DNA of 64,000 nt from Klebsiella pneumoniae. Lineage in GTDB: Bacteria > Desulfobacterota > Binatia > UBA12015. The position numbers and the translations under genes are program-made. The first letter of the stretch is position 1. Every line of letters starts with the position of its first letter. Under the pieces are notes generated by a model that was given only the letters and a program-made list of their open reading frames with translations, made no database searches and was not told where the DNA came from. Below are positions 1 through 8,103 of this stretch, piece by piece. The stretch spans positions 62,001 through 126,000 of the forward strand of contig CAMBZJ010000002.1 in assembly GCA_945872365.1 (NCBI GenBank). The letters are read 5' to 3'.

Positions 1-106
1 AGATGTCGCCCGGGTCGAGTCCGAGGACTTCCGAAAGGGCCTCGTTGGCGACCTGCTCCTCGGGCAGGCAGAAGCCCAGCCCGAGGATCCGGGCTTCAGG
101 CGGCAT
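1..106 (-). CDS. KAS III-like (3-oxoacyl-ACP synthase III family) N-terminus, partial
   Basis: Only the first 35 codons are in the window; the gene runs off the left edge. The start ATG (104-106, minus strand) lies inside the last codons of the upstream ferredoxin-fusion gene, an 11-bp overlap, so the two are probably translationally coupled. The visible peptide has the pattern ILGLGFCLP followed by VANEAL and LGLDPGDI. This matches the N-terminus of FabH-like condensing enzymes (I-x-G-x-G-x-x-LP then a V-x-N segment). The catalytic Cys-His-Asn residues would lie outside the window, so the exact family (FabH, OleA-type or HMG-CoA-synthase-like) cannot be decided. Confidence 0.55.
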   Translation of the reverse strand, partial: MPPEARILGLGFCLPEEQVANEALSEVLGLDPGDI

Positions 107-1508
107 TCGCAGGGCTCGCCATCCGCTGCGCGGCCGACTGCTTGAGGATCACGACGTCGAGGTCCTTCTTCGCCTGGCGATAGGTGAAGCCGATGCACGG
201 CGTTTCGAGCGGGATGCGGGTGGTGAAGTCGGCCGGGAACGCGGGGGCGCTCGCTGCCACGGTGCGCAGGCGCGGGTCAACCACCTTGCCGTGCACCTCG
301 AAGCGCCCCGCATGCAGCGCAAGGTCGAGCGCGTAGTCGGGCATTTCGTCGCCGAGTCCGAGTTCCTCCTTCACCCCCGAGGGAGGAATACGCCGCGGCA
401 ACTCCATGTGGAGGACGTAGGCGTCGGGCCGCTCCTGAAGAGTGAACACCTCGCCGTACCGACGCTCGCGCTCCTTCTTGTCGTCGAAGGAACCCGAGGT
501 CGCGTAATAGCCCTCGAACGCGACGCTGCCCGTGTCGCTCTCCCCGGCCCCCGCCTTGAGCAGCGGACCGACGAGCGGGATGAGCAGGGGGCCGGCGAGG
601 TTGCCGCGCAGGACGGTCTCCGACAGCGGACGGGCGAAGATGACGGCCTCGCGGAGTCGGACCACCGCTTCGAGGACCGCGAAGGCGAGGCCCCAGAAGA
701 ACCAGCGCTTCACCTCGGCGGAGTAGAGGCTGTGACCGCGCAGGAACACGGCGAACGCAAGCGCAATCAGCGGGTAGAGCACCAGGTGCGCCAGGATATT
801 GAGACCCGTCGCCCCGGCCGAGGTAAAGACGCTCTTGTTGTCGACGGCGGCCTCGAGCCGAGCCTTGGTCGCGGCCGGAAGCGCGCCGAGCATCGGCTGG
901 GCGAGGCTGAGCAGGAGTCGGCCCGGGCCCGCGACGGTCTTGGAGTCGCCCGGAACGGCGATTGCCAGTGCCTCCTCGAACGAGATCGGCAACTGCCCGC
1001 CGTAAGGAATCGTGCGCTCGGTCGGACGCATGAGCGGGGCGGAGGTCTTCTTCTCGACCTTGCCGAGCCTGGCGACCGGGGCGACCGGGGCGGCCGCCAC
1101 GGGGGCCGCAGGCTTCGCGGCCGGACTCGGGGCGGCAGTTGCAGCCGCGGCGGCTGCCGGCGCGGCCGCCGCGCCATCCTGCTTGAAGCGCGAGGGCGCG
1201 TCGTCGGCGAAGGTCTTGTCGGGGTGGATCTCGCGCGCCCGCTGGAGCAGGAGCGATTCCGCCTCGACGATGTTCGGATTGGGCACGCAGCAATCGACGG
1301 GGCAGACCGCGGCGCAGGCTTCGTGATCGTAGAAGCCCACGCACTCGGTGCACTTCTCGGGCACGATGTAGAAGAACTCGTTGGTCAGCGCGGCGTGGTT
1401 ACCGCCCTGCCACTCGTACTCGACCCCGCCCTGGTAGATCGCGGTGTTCGGGCACTCCGGCTCGCAAGCGCCGCAGTTGATGCATTCGTCGGTGATCATC
1501 GTCGCCAT
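96..1508 (-). CDS. YfhL/Alv-type 2[4Fe-4S] ferredoxin fused to a membrane segment and an Hsp20-like C-terminal domain
   Basis: 470 residues from ATG 1508, chosen because GGGAGG lies about 10 nt upstream and because the ferredoxin motif starts at residue 9. Residues 9-19 carry CxxCxxCxxxCP. Residues 53-69 carry CxxC, eight residues, then CxxxCP, the pattern of YfhL/Allochromatium-type ferredoxins, so two [4Fe-4S] clusters are expected. A long Ala/Pro-rich linker follows, then two likely transmembrane helices near residues 236-258 and 266-284. The C-terminal region from about residue 346 (motif YVLHMELPRR, later IPLETP and KDLDVVIL) loosely resembles an alpha-crystallin/Hsp20 fold; that part is inference. 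Known YfhL proteins are only about 85 residues, so the fusion is unusual. It is coupled to a KAS III-like gene, which hints at an electron-transfer role in lipid metabolism at the membrane. Confidence 0.8.
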   Translation of the reverse strand: MATMITDECINCGACEPECPNTAIYQGGVEYEWQGGNHAALTNEFFYIVPEKCTECVGFYDHEACAAVCPVDCCVPNPNIVEAESLLLQRAREIHPDKTFADDAPSRFKQDGAAAAPAAAAAATAAPSPAAKPAAPVAAAPVAPVARLGKVEKKTSAPLMRPTERTIPYGGQLPISFEEALAIAVPGDSKTVAGPGRLLLSLAQPMLGALPAATKARLEAAVDNKSVFTSAGATGLNILAHLVLYPLIALAFAVFLRGHSLYSAEVKRWFFWGLAFAVLEAVVRLREAVIFARPLSETVLRGNLAGPLLIPLVGPLLKAGAGESDTGSVAFEGYYATSGSFDDKKERERRYGEVFTLQERPDAYVLHMELPRRIPPSGVKEELGLGDEMPDYALDLALHAGRFEVHGKVVDPRLRTVAASAPAFPADFTTRIPLETPCIGFTYRQAKKDLDVVILKQSAAQRMASPANAA

Positions 1509-1743
1509 GGCGACAGAACCTCCCCCGTATGGGACCGCGGCCGGGTTCCCGGTGGACCGGGAGCCGGGCACTCGCTGAGCGACCGCACGTCCTTACCGAG
1601 TGGCCGTCGGAGAGACAAGAACGCCCCGACGGCAGGGCCGGGTTGAATCTCCGCCGATCGGGGCTATCGTTTCAGCCTCTCGGGTCCCATGGCGACACGC
1701 CAGGCGGGGCCCGCAACCCTCGTTCGCAAGGAGAATTAGGCAC

Positions 1744-3378
1744 ATGGCGGCAAAGAGCATCCACCTACATGAAAAGGCCCGCAAAGGCCTGTTGGCCGGC
1801 CTGAACCTGGTCGCCGACGCGGTAAAGGTCACCCTCGGCCCGCGCGGTCGAACCGTACTCATCGCAAAGCCCTGGGGCGCTCCGATCGTGACCAAGGACG
1901 GCGTCACCGTGGTCAAGGAAGTCGAGCCCGAGGGTAAGTTCGAGGCGATGGGCGCGAAGGTGCTGCGCGAGGCCGCCACCAGGACCGCCGACCTCGCCGG
2001 CGACGGCACGACTACGGCGACGATCCTCGGCCGTGCGATCGCCCAGGAGGGGTTGCGCCTCTGCGCCGCGGGCTACGACCCGATGCAGTTGAAGCGCGGC
2101 ATCGACAAGGCCGTCGAGGTCGTGATCGCCGACCTCGAAAAGCAGAGCAAGCCGGTCAAGGACCGCCAGCGCATCGCCCAGGTCGGAACGATTTCCGCCA
2201 ATGGCGAGTCCGAGATCGGCGAGATCCTCGCGGATGCGATGGAGAAGGTCGGCAAGGACGGGGTGATCACGATCGAGTCCGGGCAGGCCCTCGACACCAC
2301 GCTCGAACTCGCCGAGGGCATGCGCTTCGACCGCGGCTACCTCTCGCCGTACTTCGCGACCAACCCGGCGAAGATGACCGTCGAGCTCGAGGATCCCTAC
2401 ATCCTGATCCACGAGAAGAAGATCTCGAGCATCCACGACCTCCTGCCCGCTCTCGAAAAGGTCGCCCAGACCGGGCACCCCATCCTGGTGATCGCCGAGG
2501 ACGTCGAGGGCGAGGCGCTCGCGACCCTGGTCGTGAACCGCATGCGCGGCATCCTGAAGTGCGCCGCCGCCAAGGCTCCGGGCTTCGGCGACCGCCGCAA
2601 GGCCATGCTCGAGGACATCGCCATCCTGACTGGCGGACGCATGATCGCCGAGGAACTCGGCCAGAAGCTCGAGGGTGTGACGCTCGCCGACTTCGGCCGC
2701 GCCAAGCGTGTCGTCCTCGACCGAGACAACACGACGATCATCGCGGGCGCAGGCAAGAAGGCCGACATCGAGGGGCGCGTAAAGCAGCTCCGGACGCAGA
2801 TCGAGGAAACCACCTCGGACTACGACCGAGAGAAGCTGCAGGAGCGCCTCGCCAAGCTCGCGGGCGGTGTCGCCGTCATCAAGGTGGGCGGCGCGACCGA
2901 AGTCGCGATGAAGGAGAAGAAGGACCGGGTCGAGGACGCGATGTACGCGACACGCGCCGCAGCCCAGGAAGGCGTCGTCGCCGGCGGCGGCGTTGCCCTG
3001 CTCCGCGCGGCCCAGGCGCTCGACAAGCTCAAGGTCGACGGCGAACAGTCCTACGGCGTCGAGATCGTGCGGCGCGCCCTCGAAGAGCCGCTGCGCCAGA
3101 TCGCGACGAATGCCGGCCAGCATGCGCCGGTTGTCGCGGCAAGGGTTCGCGAAGGCAAGTTCGACTTCGGGTACAACGCCGCGACCGACTCCTACGAGCC
3201 GCTCATCGCCGCCGGCGTGATCGATCCGACGAAGGTCGTGCGCACCGCCTTGCAGAACGCGGCGAGCGTCGCAGGCCTGATCATCACGACCGAGGCCGCC
3301 ATCGCCGAGAAGCCCTCCAGGATGAGCGGCGGCGAGGGCGGGCACGACCACGACCACGGCGACATGGACGACTTCTAG
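1744..3378 (+). CDS. groEL: 60-kDa chaperonin GroEL (no adjacent groES)
   Basis: 544 residues from ATG 1744, preceded by AAGGAG about 9 nt upstream. It carries the chaperonin signatures [14 protein letters not shown] and AGDGTTTAT, whose Asp is the conserved catalytic ATPase residue, and [12 protein letters not shown] in the C-terminal equatorial domain. It forms a double-ring ATP-driven folding chamber in the cytoplasm. The usual Gly-Met-rich tail is replaced by a His/Asp-rich tail ([13 protein letters not shown]). The N-terminus differs from typical GroEL, with [12 protein letters not shown] where most have a K-N-V-V-L-x-K-x-x-G-x-P pattern. No groES precedes or follows it and no CIRCE operator was seen upstream, so it may be a secondary groEL copy. 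The gene is divergent from the ferredoxin fusion, with 235 bp between the two starts. Confidence 0.95.
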   Translation: MAAKSIHLHEKARKGLLAGLNLVADAVKVTLGPRGRTVLIAKPWGAPIVTKDGVTVVKEVEPEGKFEAMGAKVLREAATRTADLAGDGTTTATILGRAIAQEGLRLCAAGYDPMQLKRGIDKAVEVVIADLEKQSKPVKDRQRIAQVGTISANGESEIGEILADAMEKVGKDGVITIESGQALDTTLELAEGMRFDRGYLSPYFATNPAKMTVELEDPYILIHEKKISSIHDLLPALEKVAQTGHPILVIAEDVEGEALATLVVNRMRGILKCAAAKAPGFGDRRKAMLEDIAILTGGRMIAEELGQKLEGVTLADFGRAKRVVLDRDNTTIIAGAGKKADIEGRVKQLRTQIEETTSDYDREKLQERLAKLAGGVAVIKVGGATEVAMKEKKDRVEDAMYATRAAAQEGVVAGGGVALLRAAQALDKLKVDGEQSYGVEIVRRALEEPLRQIATNAGQHAPVVAARVREGKFDFGYNAATDSYEPLIAAGVIDPTKVVRTALQNAASVAGLIITTEAAIAEKPSRMSGGEGGHDHDHGDMDDF

Positions 3379-3425
3379 ACGGTCGCGCGGACCCCGGCCC
3401 GGGCGCGCCGTCGGCGGCGGCGCGC

Positions 3426-4031
3426 TCAGGTACGCGGGGAGAGGTGCGGGAGTGCCGCCCAGACTTCCGCGCAACGGGCGCGAGTTTCCGCGGGGGTACC
3501 CACGTTCTCGACGACATGGTCGGCGAGGGCGGCCTTCTCGGAGAGCGGCATCTGCGAGAGCACCCGGTCGCGCGCCTCGTCCTCGGAGAGTCCGTTTCGA
3601 CCGCGCAGTCGACGCATCTGCAATTCCGGCGTCGTGGTGACGACGACAAGCGGGCGCCAGCCCTCGGCCTGCCCGTTCTCGACCAGAAGTGCCGACTCGT
3701 AGACGACGATCGGCGCTCCGGAGGCCTCCGCGGCAGCGAGACGCTCGAGCAGCAGTTTCGCGATCGCCGGAAAGGTGATCCCCATGAGCCGACGGCGGCG
3801 GGCATCGTCGGCGAACACGATGCGACCGAGCCGAGGTCGGTCGAGCGTTCCGTCGGGCAGGAGGACGTCCCGGCCGAATTCGGCGACCACGGCCAGCAGA
3901 GCCTCGCTCCCGGGACCCACCGCGTCGCGCGCCGCCTGGTCGTCGTCGACCACCACGGCACCCATTTCGCGCAGGAATCCCGCGACCAGGCTCTTGCCGC
4001 AAGCGATCCCGCCGGTCAGTCCGACGCGCAT
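3426..4031 (-). CDS. coaE: dephospho-CoA kinase
   Basis: 201 residues. It phosphorylates the 3'-hydroxyl of dephospho-CoA, the last step of CoA synthesis. The N-terminus MRVGLTGGIACGKS holds the P-loop (GGIACGKS). VDDDQAARD is the usual lid/substrate region, and ALLVEN with a following VVVTTTPELQ strand matches the family core. ATG 4031 was chosen because it puts the P-loop at residue 8; the reading frame stays open upstream to 4139 but that part is not family-like. Length is normal for CoaE (about 200). It is convergent with groEL, 47 bp apart, with no strong terminator visible. Two CoA-transferases lie just upstream in the opposite orientation, but coaE is housekeeping. Confidence 0.93.
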   Translation of the reverse strand: MRVGLTGGIACGKSLVAGFLREMGAVVVDDDQAARDAVGPGSEALLAVVAEFGRDVLLPDGTLDRPRLGRIVFADDARRRRLMGITFPAIAKLLLERLAAAEASGAPIVVYESALLVENGQAEGWRPLVVVTTTPELQMRRLRGRNGLSEDEARDRVLSQMPLSEKAALADHVVENVGTPAETRARCAEVWAALPHLSPRT

Positions 4032-4141
4032 ACCGAGGTGCCGTAGCCACCGCCAAGCCATCCCGGCAAGCCCGGGGCGCGATCGCGCTCCGCGAAGCCG
4101 ATCCTTGCCCGGTCCGGTCGATCCCGATATGCGGGGCACCG

Positions 4142-4402
4142 ATGTACCTCGTCACGATCGCAAAACAGGGATACGTGCAGTTCGCGACCACGCCCCACGG
4201 ACGCGCGGCCTTCGGTCTCACCGACGCGGGTGTCGTGCGGCTGCTCGGCCCGGGTGAGACGCACGGGGAATGGCGGACACTGCGCGAGTGGAACAACACC
4301 GCATTTGCCCACACCGACTTGGTGGTGCTCCTCGGGCGACTTGCCGAGCCCGAGATCGGCGAGGATCTGCTCGCAAAGCTCCCGGCCGCGACGGCGGGTT
4401 GA
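4142..4402 (+). CDS. small hypothetical protein
   Basis: 86 residues, soluble, no signal peptide or transmembrane segment. The sequence has a natural composition (YLVTIAKQGYVQF at the start, EWNNTAF in the middle) and low Arg/Pro bias, unlike shadow ORFs in this window, so it is probably real. Its stop lies 8 nt upstream of the first CoA-transferase start, so it may be the first gene of that operon. It is divergent from coaE with 110 bp between. No family was recognised. The ribosome-binding site is weak. Confidence 0.55.
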   Translation: MYLVTIAKQGYVQFATTPHGRAAFGLTDAGVVRLLGPGETHGEWRTLREWNNTAFAHTDLVVLLGRLAEPEIGEDLLAKLPAATAG

Positions 4403-4410
4403 CGAGCGCC

Positions 4411-5637
4411 GTGTCTGTTCACCCCGGACCGCGCGACGCCCTCGAAGGCATCCGCGTGGTCGAATGTGGCGACTTCGTCGCGCCGAGTTACGCGACCAAG
4501 CAATTGGCCGACCTCGGGGCGGAGGTGGTGAAGATCGAACACCCTCGCGGCGGCGACACCGCGCGGCGGCGCGGGCCCTTCGCCGGGGGGGTCGAGAACC
4601 CCGATGCGAGCGGACTCTTCCTCTACCTGAACACGAACAAGCGAGGCATCGCCGTCGACCTGGAGTGCGCCCCCGGCCGCGAGATCCTGGCACGGCTCTC
4701 CGAGCAGGCCGACCTGGTGCTGCATGACGTGGCACCCGCCGAGATCAAGAGCCGCGGGCTCGACGCGGACGCGCTGCGCGCTCGCAACCCCCATCTCGTG
4801 GTGACGTCCATCAGCCCCTTCGGTCTCGACGGCCCCAACCGCGACCTGCGGGCGCACGATCTCAACCTCTGGTGCGCGGGCGGGCTCGCCACGCTCAACG
4901 GCGGGGGGCCGGGCAGCGACGACCTTCCGCCGCTCAAAGCCTTCGGCCAGCAGGCGGGCTTCCAGGCCGGGCTGAACGCCGCGGTGGCCTCGCTCGCGGC
5001 GCTCTACGAAGGGCTCGCGAGCGGCGAGGGGCAACTCGTCGAGATCTCGGCCCAGGAGTGCATCACCTCGATCCTCGAGATGACCTACGAGTTCTTCCCC
5101 TACATGGGCCTCGTCGCCTCTCGGCTTGGCCAGAAGCCGATCCAGCCGCTCGACTTTCTCGAGTGCAAGGACGGCTGGATCTTCATCTGTTGCGTCGAAG
5201 AGCACCAGTGGCAGCGCTTCATCGAGATGATCGGGAGTCCCGAGTGGGCCTCGATGGAACTTTTCGAGAACCGCATGACACGCGCCGCGAACTGGGACGC
5301 CCTGCAGATCTTCCTGAACCAGGTGACGGCCGAATACACGGTTGCCGAACTCTACCACGCGGCGCAGAAGCGGCGGATCCCGTTCGCACCCGTCTCGACG
5401 ATGGGCGACCTGCTCTCCTCCGAACACCTGAAGACGCGCGGCTTCTTCGCGACGATCCCGGACCCCGACGGCCAGCCGGTAACGATGCCGGGAGCACCCT
5501 ACCGCCACTCGGCGACGCCTTGGCGCATCCGGCGTCGTGCGCCGCGCCTCGGCGAGCACACAGACGAGGTTCTGAGCGAGATCGGCTACGCCGCCGACGA
5601 CATCCGTCGGCTGCGCACCGAGGGGGTGATCGCATGA
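4411..5637 (+). CDS. CaiB/BaiF (class III) CoA-transferase family protein, probable non-catalytic subunit
   Basis: 408 residues from GTG 4411; TTG 4399, overlapping the previous stop, is the alternative. The family core is clear: ALEGIRVVECGDFVAP, then QLADLGAEVVKIEHP near the N-terminus, SISPFG in the middle, and SGEGQLVEIS. Class III CoA-transferases use an Asp that forms a CoA-aspartyl intermediate, in a segment read as AD-x-x-xGL. Here the same segment reads QQAGFQAGL, giving Gly183 where Asp is expected. The next gene, overlapping by ATGA and of exactly equal length, keeps the Asp (D179). This pattern resembles heterodimeric transferases such as BbsE/BbsF, where one subunit lacks the nucleophile. 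The substrate is unknown. Confidence 0.85.
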   Translation: MSVHPGPRDALEGIRVVECGDFVAPSYATKQLADLGAEVVKIEHPRGGDTARRRGPFAGGVENPDASGLFLYLNTNKRGIAVDLECAPGREILARLSEQADLVLHDVAPAEIKSRGLDADALRARNPHLVVTSISPFGLDGPNRDLRAHDLNLWCAGGLATLNGGGPGSDDLPPLKAFGQQAGFQAGLNAAVASLAALYEGLASGEGQLVEISAQECITSILEMTYEFFPYMGLVASRLGQKPIQPLDFLECKDGWIFICCVEEHQWQRFIEMIGSPEWASMELFENRMTRAANWDALQIFLNQVTAEYTVAELYHAAQKRRIPFAPVSTMGDLLSSEHLKTRGFFATIPDPDGQPVTMPGAPYRHSATPWRIRRRAPRLGEHTDEVLSEIGYAADDIRRLRTEGVIA

Positions 5638-6860
5638 ACACCCGAACGGGCCGCAGGCGTCCGCTAGAGGGCCTGCGCGTCGCCGATTTCAGCTGGGTAT
5701 GGGCGGGGCCGTTCTGCACTCTGCAACTCGCCCACCTCGGCGCCGAGGTCATCCGCGTCGAGACCGGCTCGCGCGCCTGCGTCACCCGCATGCTGCCGCC
5801 CTGGCCGGACTTCGCGCCGGGCGTGAACCGCTCCGGCTACTTCAACCAGTACAACCAGGGGAAGAAGAGTCTCGCGCTGAACCTGAAGGACGCGCGCTCC
5901 CTCGAGGTGGCTCGAGACCTGGTCCGCGCAAGCGATGTCGTGGTCGAAAACTTTGCCGCCGGCGTAATGGAGCGCATGGGCCTCGGCTGGGAGGTCTGCC
6001 GCGGCTTGCGATCGGATGTCATCATGATCGCGCTCTCGGGCTACGGGGCGACCGGCCCGGAATCGGAGTTCGTGTCGTACGGGCCGGCCCAGGTGCCGCT
6101 CTCCGGGTTCTCTTCGCTCACCGGGTATCCCGAGTGGCGGCCGATGCACGTCGGCATCTCCTACGGGGACCCGACCGGCGGCCTGCACGGGGCGGTGGCC
6201 GTCCTGGCCGCACTCTTCCACCGACGCCGTACCGGCGAAGGGCAGTACATCGACCTGTCGCAGTGGGAGGGGACGATGGCGATGCTCCCCGAGGGCATCC
6301 TCTCCCAAACCATGACCGGCACGACGCCCGGTCGGCACGGCAACCACGACCCGCTGTGGTCGCCGCATGCCGTCTACCGATGCGCGGGCGAGGATCGCTG
6401 GCTGTCGATTGTCGTGACCGACGACGGCGAGTGGCGCACTCTCTGCTCGATCGTCGATCCGGGTCTCGCATCCGATCCGCGCTTCGCCACGGCGCCATCG
6501 CGCAAGCATAACGAACCGGCGCTCGACGCCATCCTCTCCGCGTGGTGCGCCCCGCGTTCGGCCGAGGCGACCGCCCGCGAGTTGCAGGCGGCGGGCGTGG
6601 CCGCATTCATCGTCATGAACGCACAGGACCTCGACGGCGATCCCCACCTCCGCGGACGCGGCTACTTCGTCGAACTGCCGCACCCCGAGGTCGGCGTACG
6701 GCGACACGCGGGCATCCCCTACCGGCTGCACGGCAGTCCGGTCGAGGTGCGCCGCGCTGCGCCCTGCCTCGGCCAAGACACCGACGACGTGCTGCGCGGG
6801 GTGCTGGGATACGACGACGCGCGCATCGCGTCGCTGCGCGCCGCGGGACTTCTCGAGTAG
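5634..6860 (+). CDS. CaiB/BaiF (class III) CoA-transferase, catalytic type
   Basis: 408 residues from ATG 5634, which overlaps the previous stop as ATGA, so expression is coupled. The N-terminus reads PLEGLRVADFSWVWAGP, followed by QLAHLGAEVIRVE. The expected nucleophile is D179 in ISYGDPTGGL, followed by TGEGQYIDLS. The C-terminal part (LQAAGVAAFIVMNAQDL, RGYFVELPHP) is typical of the family. It moves CoA between organic acids in the cytoplasm. Acceptor and donor acids cannot be read from the sequence. Pairing with the upstream member suggests an obligate heterodimer. Convergent with the exchanger gene, 23 bp apart. Confidence 0.9.
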   Translation: MNTRTGRRRPLEGLRVADFSWVWAGPFCTLQLAHLGAEVIRVETGSRACVTRMLPPWPDFAPGVNRSGYFNQYNQGKKSLALNLKDARSLEVARDLVRASDVVVENFAAGVMERMGLGWEVCRGLRSDVIMIALSGYGATGPESEFVSYGPAQVPLSGFSSLTGYPEWRPMHVGISYGDPTGGLHGAVAVLAALFHRRRTGEGQYIDLSQWEGTMAMLPEGILSQTMTGTTPGRHGNHDPLWSPHAVYRCAGEDRWLSIVVTDDGEWRTLCSIVDPGLASDPRFATAPSRKHNEPALDAILSAWCAPRSAEATARELQAAGVAAFIVMNAQDLDGDPHLRGRGYFVELPHPEVGVRRHAGIPYRLHGSPVEVRRAAPCLGQDTDDVLRGVLGYDDARIASLRAAGLLE

Positions 6861-6883
6861 GTACCGCCGCCGGGACCGGGGCT

Positions 6884-8089
6884 TCAGGCCCGGTCGACCT
6901 CGGGCGTCGGGCGACGCTGCGCGAGGATGTCCGCCATCCCGCGGCGATGCTCCGGACTCCACGCGAGCAGGAGCCCGGCGAGGCCGACGTAGGCCCAGCA
7001 GAACCACGTCCTGTGCTCCGGATCGGTCGAGAAGAGTTGCGCTAGGAAGAGCACGGCGAGCATGCCGGCCTCGGCGAGGGTGAAGCGGAAGTTCGCCAGG
7101 ACCGTGAGAGCGAAGAGCGACTGCGCCGCGGTGAGGAATACTTCCTCGACCTGCCGGGCATCGAAGCGGAGTGGCTGCATCCCCGCCCCACCGAGTGCGT
7201 AGGCGATCGGCAGCATGCCGACGAGGAGCGTCCACTGGTTCACCTTCGACGACAAGAGCGCCCGCAGGCCCGCCCTGGCCTTGCCCGAGAGCGCGAAGAT
7301 GATCGCCACGATGAACTCCGGCGACTCCGAGGCGAGTGGTGCCAGCCACTGTACGAGCAGGAATTCCTCGACGCCGAATTGCCGCCCGATCCCGAGCAGC
7401 GACTCGGCGAACGGTTCCGCCGCCGAGAGGATGGTGAGGCCGGCGAACAGGAACATCCCGATGACCGCCGCGCGGCGGGCCATCGTCGACAGGCCGGTCG
7501 CGAGCGCCTCGGGGACGCCGTCGAGATCGACCTCTTCGTGCGCGCTGCGGGCCGCTGAAACCATGTAGTAGACGAAGAGGGCGAGCAGGGCGATCGCATC
7601 GACCAGTCCGAGCGACCCCTTCCACGCGACGACGAAGGCGTAGAGGGTTGCGACAGCGAGGCAGGTGAGTTCGAGCATCTGGTTGCGATCGAGTTCGATC
7701 GCGTGGCCGCGCCGCCCGAGCCACAGCGCCACGACGACCGCCGGCCAGCCAAGACCGATCAGCAGGCGATTCGCACCCGTCATGTTCGCGGTCGCGAAAG
7801 GCGCGTACTCCGGCTGGGAGCCCGCCTTGTAGGCGAAATAAAGGTCGACCGCGTATTCCGGCAGCACGGCGACGAGTGCCAGGAAGGCGAGCGCCAGGGC
7901 CTGCGGGATGTCGACCTGGCCCGCTTCGGCGGCCCAAGAGAGCAGGAAGGCCGCGCCGAAGATCGCGGCGCCGGCCGAGATGGCGTGGACGACGTGGCCC
8001 GCATGCCCGCCGAAGCCGAGCATGCCGAACCACTGCAGCGGGAACAGGGACACGAGGGCGATGAAGACCAGGGCGCGACGCAGGGACAT
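6884..8089 (-). CDS. sodium/calcium exchanger family (CaCA) membrane protein
   Basis: 401 residues with roughly ten hydrophobic segments. The two inverted alpha-repeats of the CaCA superfamily are visible. The first is around ALAFLALVAVLPEYAVDLYF with NMTGANRLLIGLG, and the second around PLASESPEFIVAIIFALSGK with SSKVNQWTLLVGMLP. The acidic residues in LPEYAVD and ESPEFI correspond to the ion-coordinating Glu positions of Na+/Ca2+ exchangers. An acidic loop (HEEVDLDGVPEAL) sits between the halves. It probably exports Ca2+ or another cation across the inner membrane against Na+ or H+. The ATG lies close to the stop of the upstream acylase homologue (14 bp), so the two may be co-transcribed. 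Confidence 0.88.
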   Translation of the reverse strand: MSLRRALVFIALVSLFPLQWFGMLGFGGHAGHVVHAISAGAAIFGAAFLLSWAAEAGQVDIPQALALAFLALVAVLPEYAVDLYFAYKAGSQPEYAPFATANMTGANRLLIGLGWPAVVVALWLGRRGHAIELDRNQMLELTCLAVATLYAFVVAWKGSLGLVDAIALLALFVYYMVSAARSAHEEVDLDGVPEALATGLSTMARRAAVIGMFLFAGLTILSAAEPFAESLLGIGRQFGVEEFLLVQWLAPLASESPEFIVAIIFALSGKARAGLRALLSSKVNQWTLLVGMLPIAYALGGAGMQPLRFDARQVEEVFLTAAQSLFALTVLANFRFTLAEAGMLAVLFLAQLFSTDPEHRTWFCWAYVGLAGLLLAWSPEHRRGMADILAQRRPTPEVDRA

Positions 8090-8103
8090 GGGGATCGTGT
8101 AGC

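Noticed and set aside
1509-1743. Search for a CIRCE operator and groES near groEL
   Set aside because: No inverted repeat of the CIRCE type was seen upstream, and only 47 bp without an ORF follow the gene.
1765-5559. 1264-residue minus-strand ORF over groEL, coaE and a CoA-transferase
   Set aside because: It is antisense to three well-recognised genes and rich in Arg, His and Pro; a GC-frame artefact.
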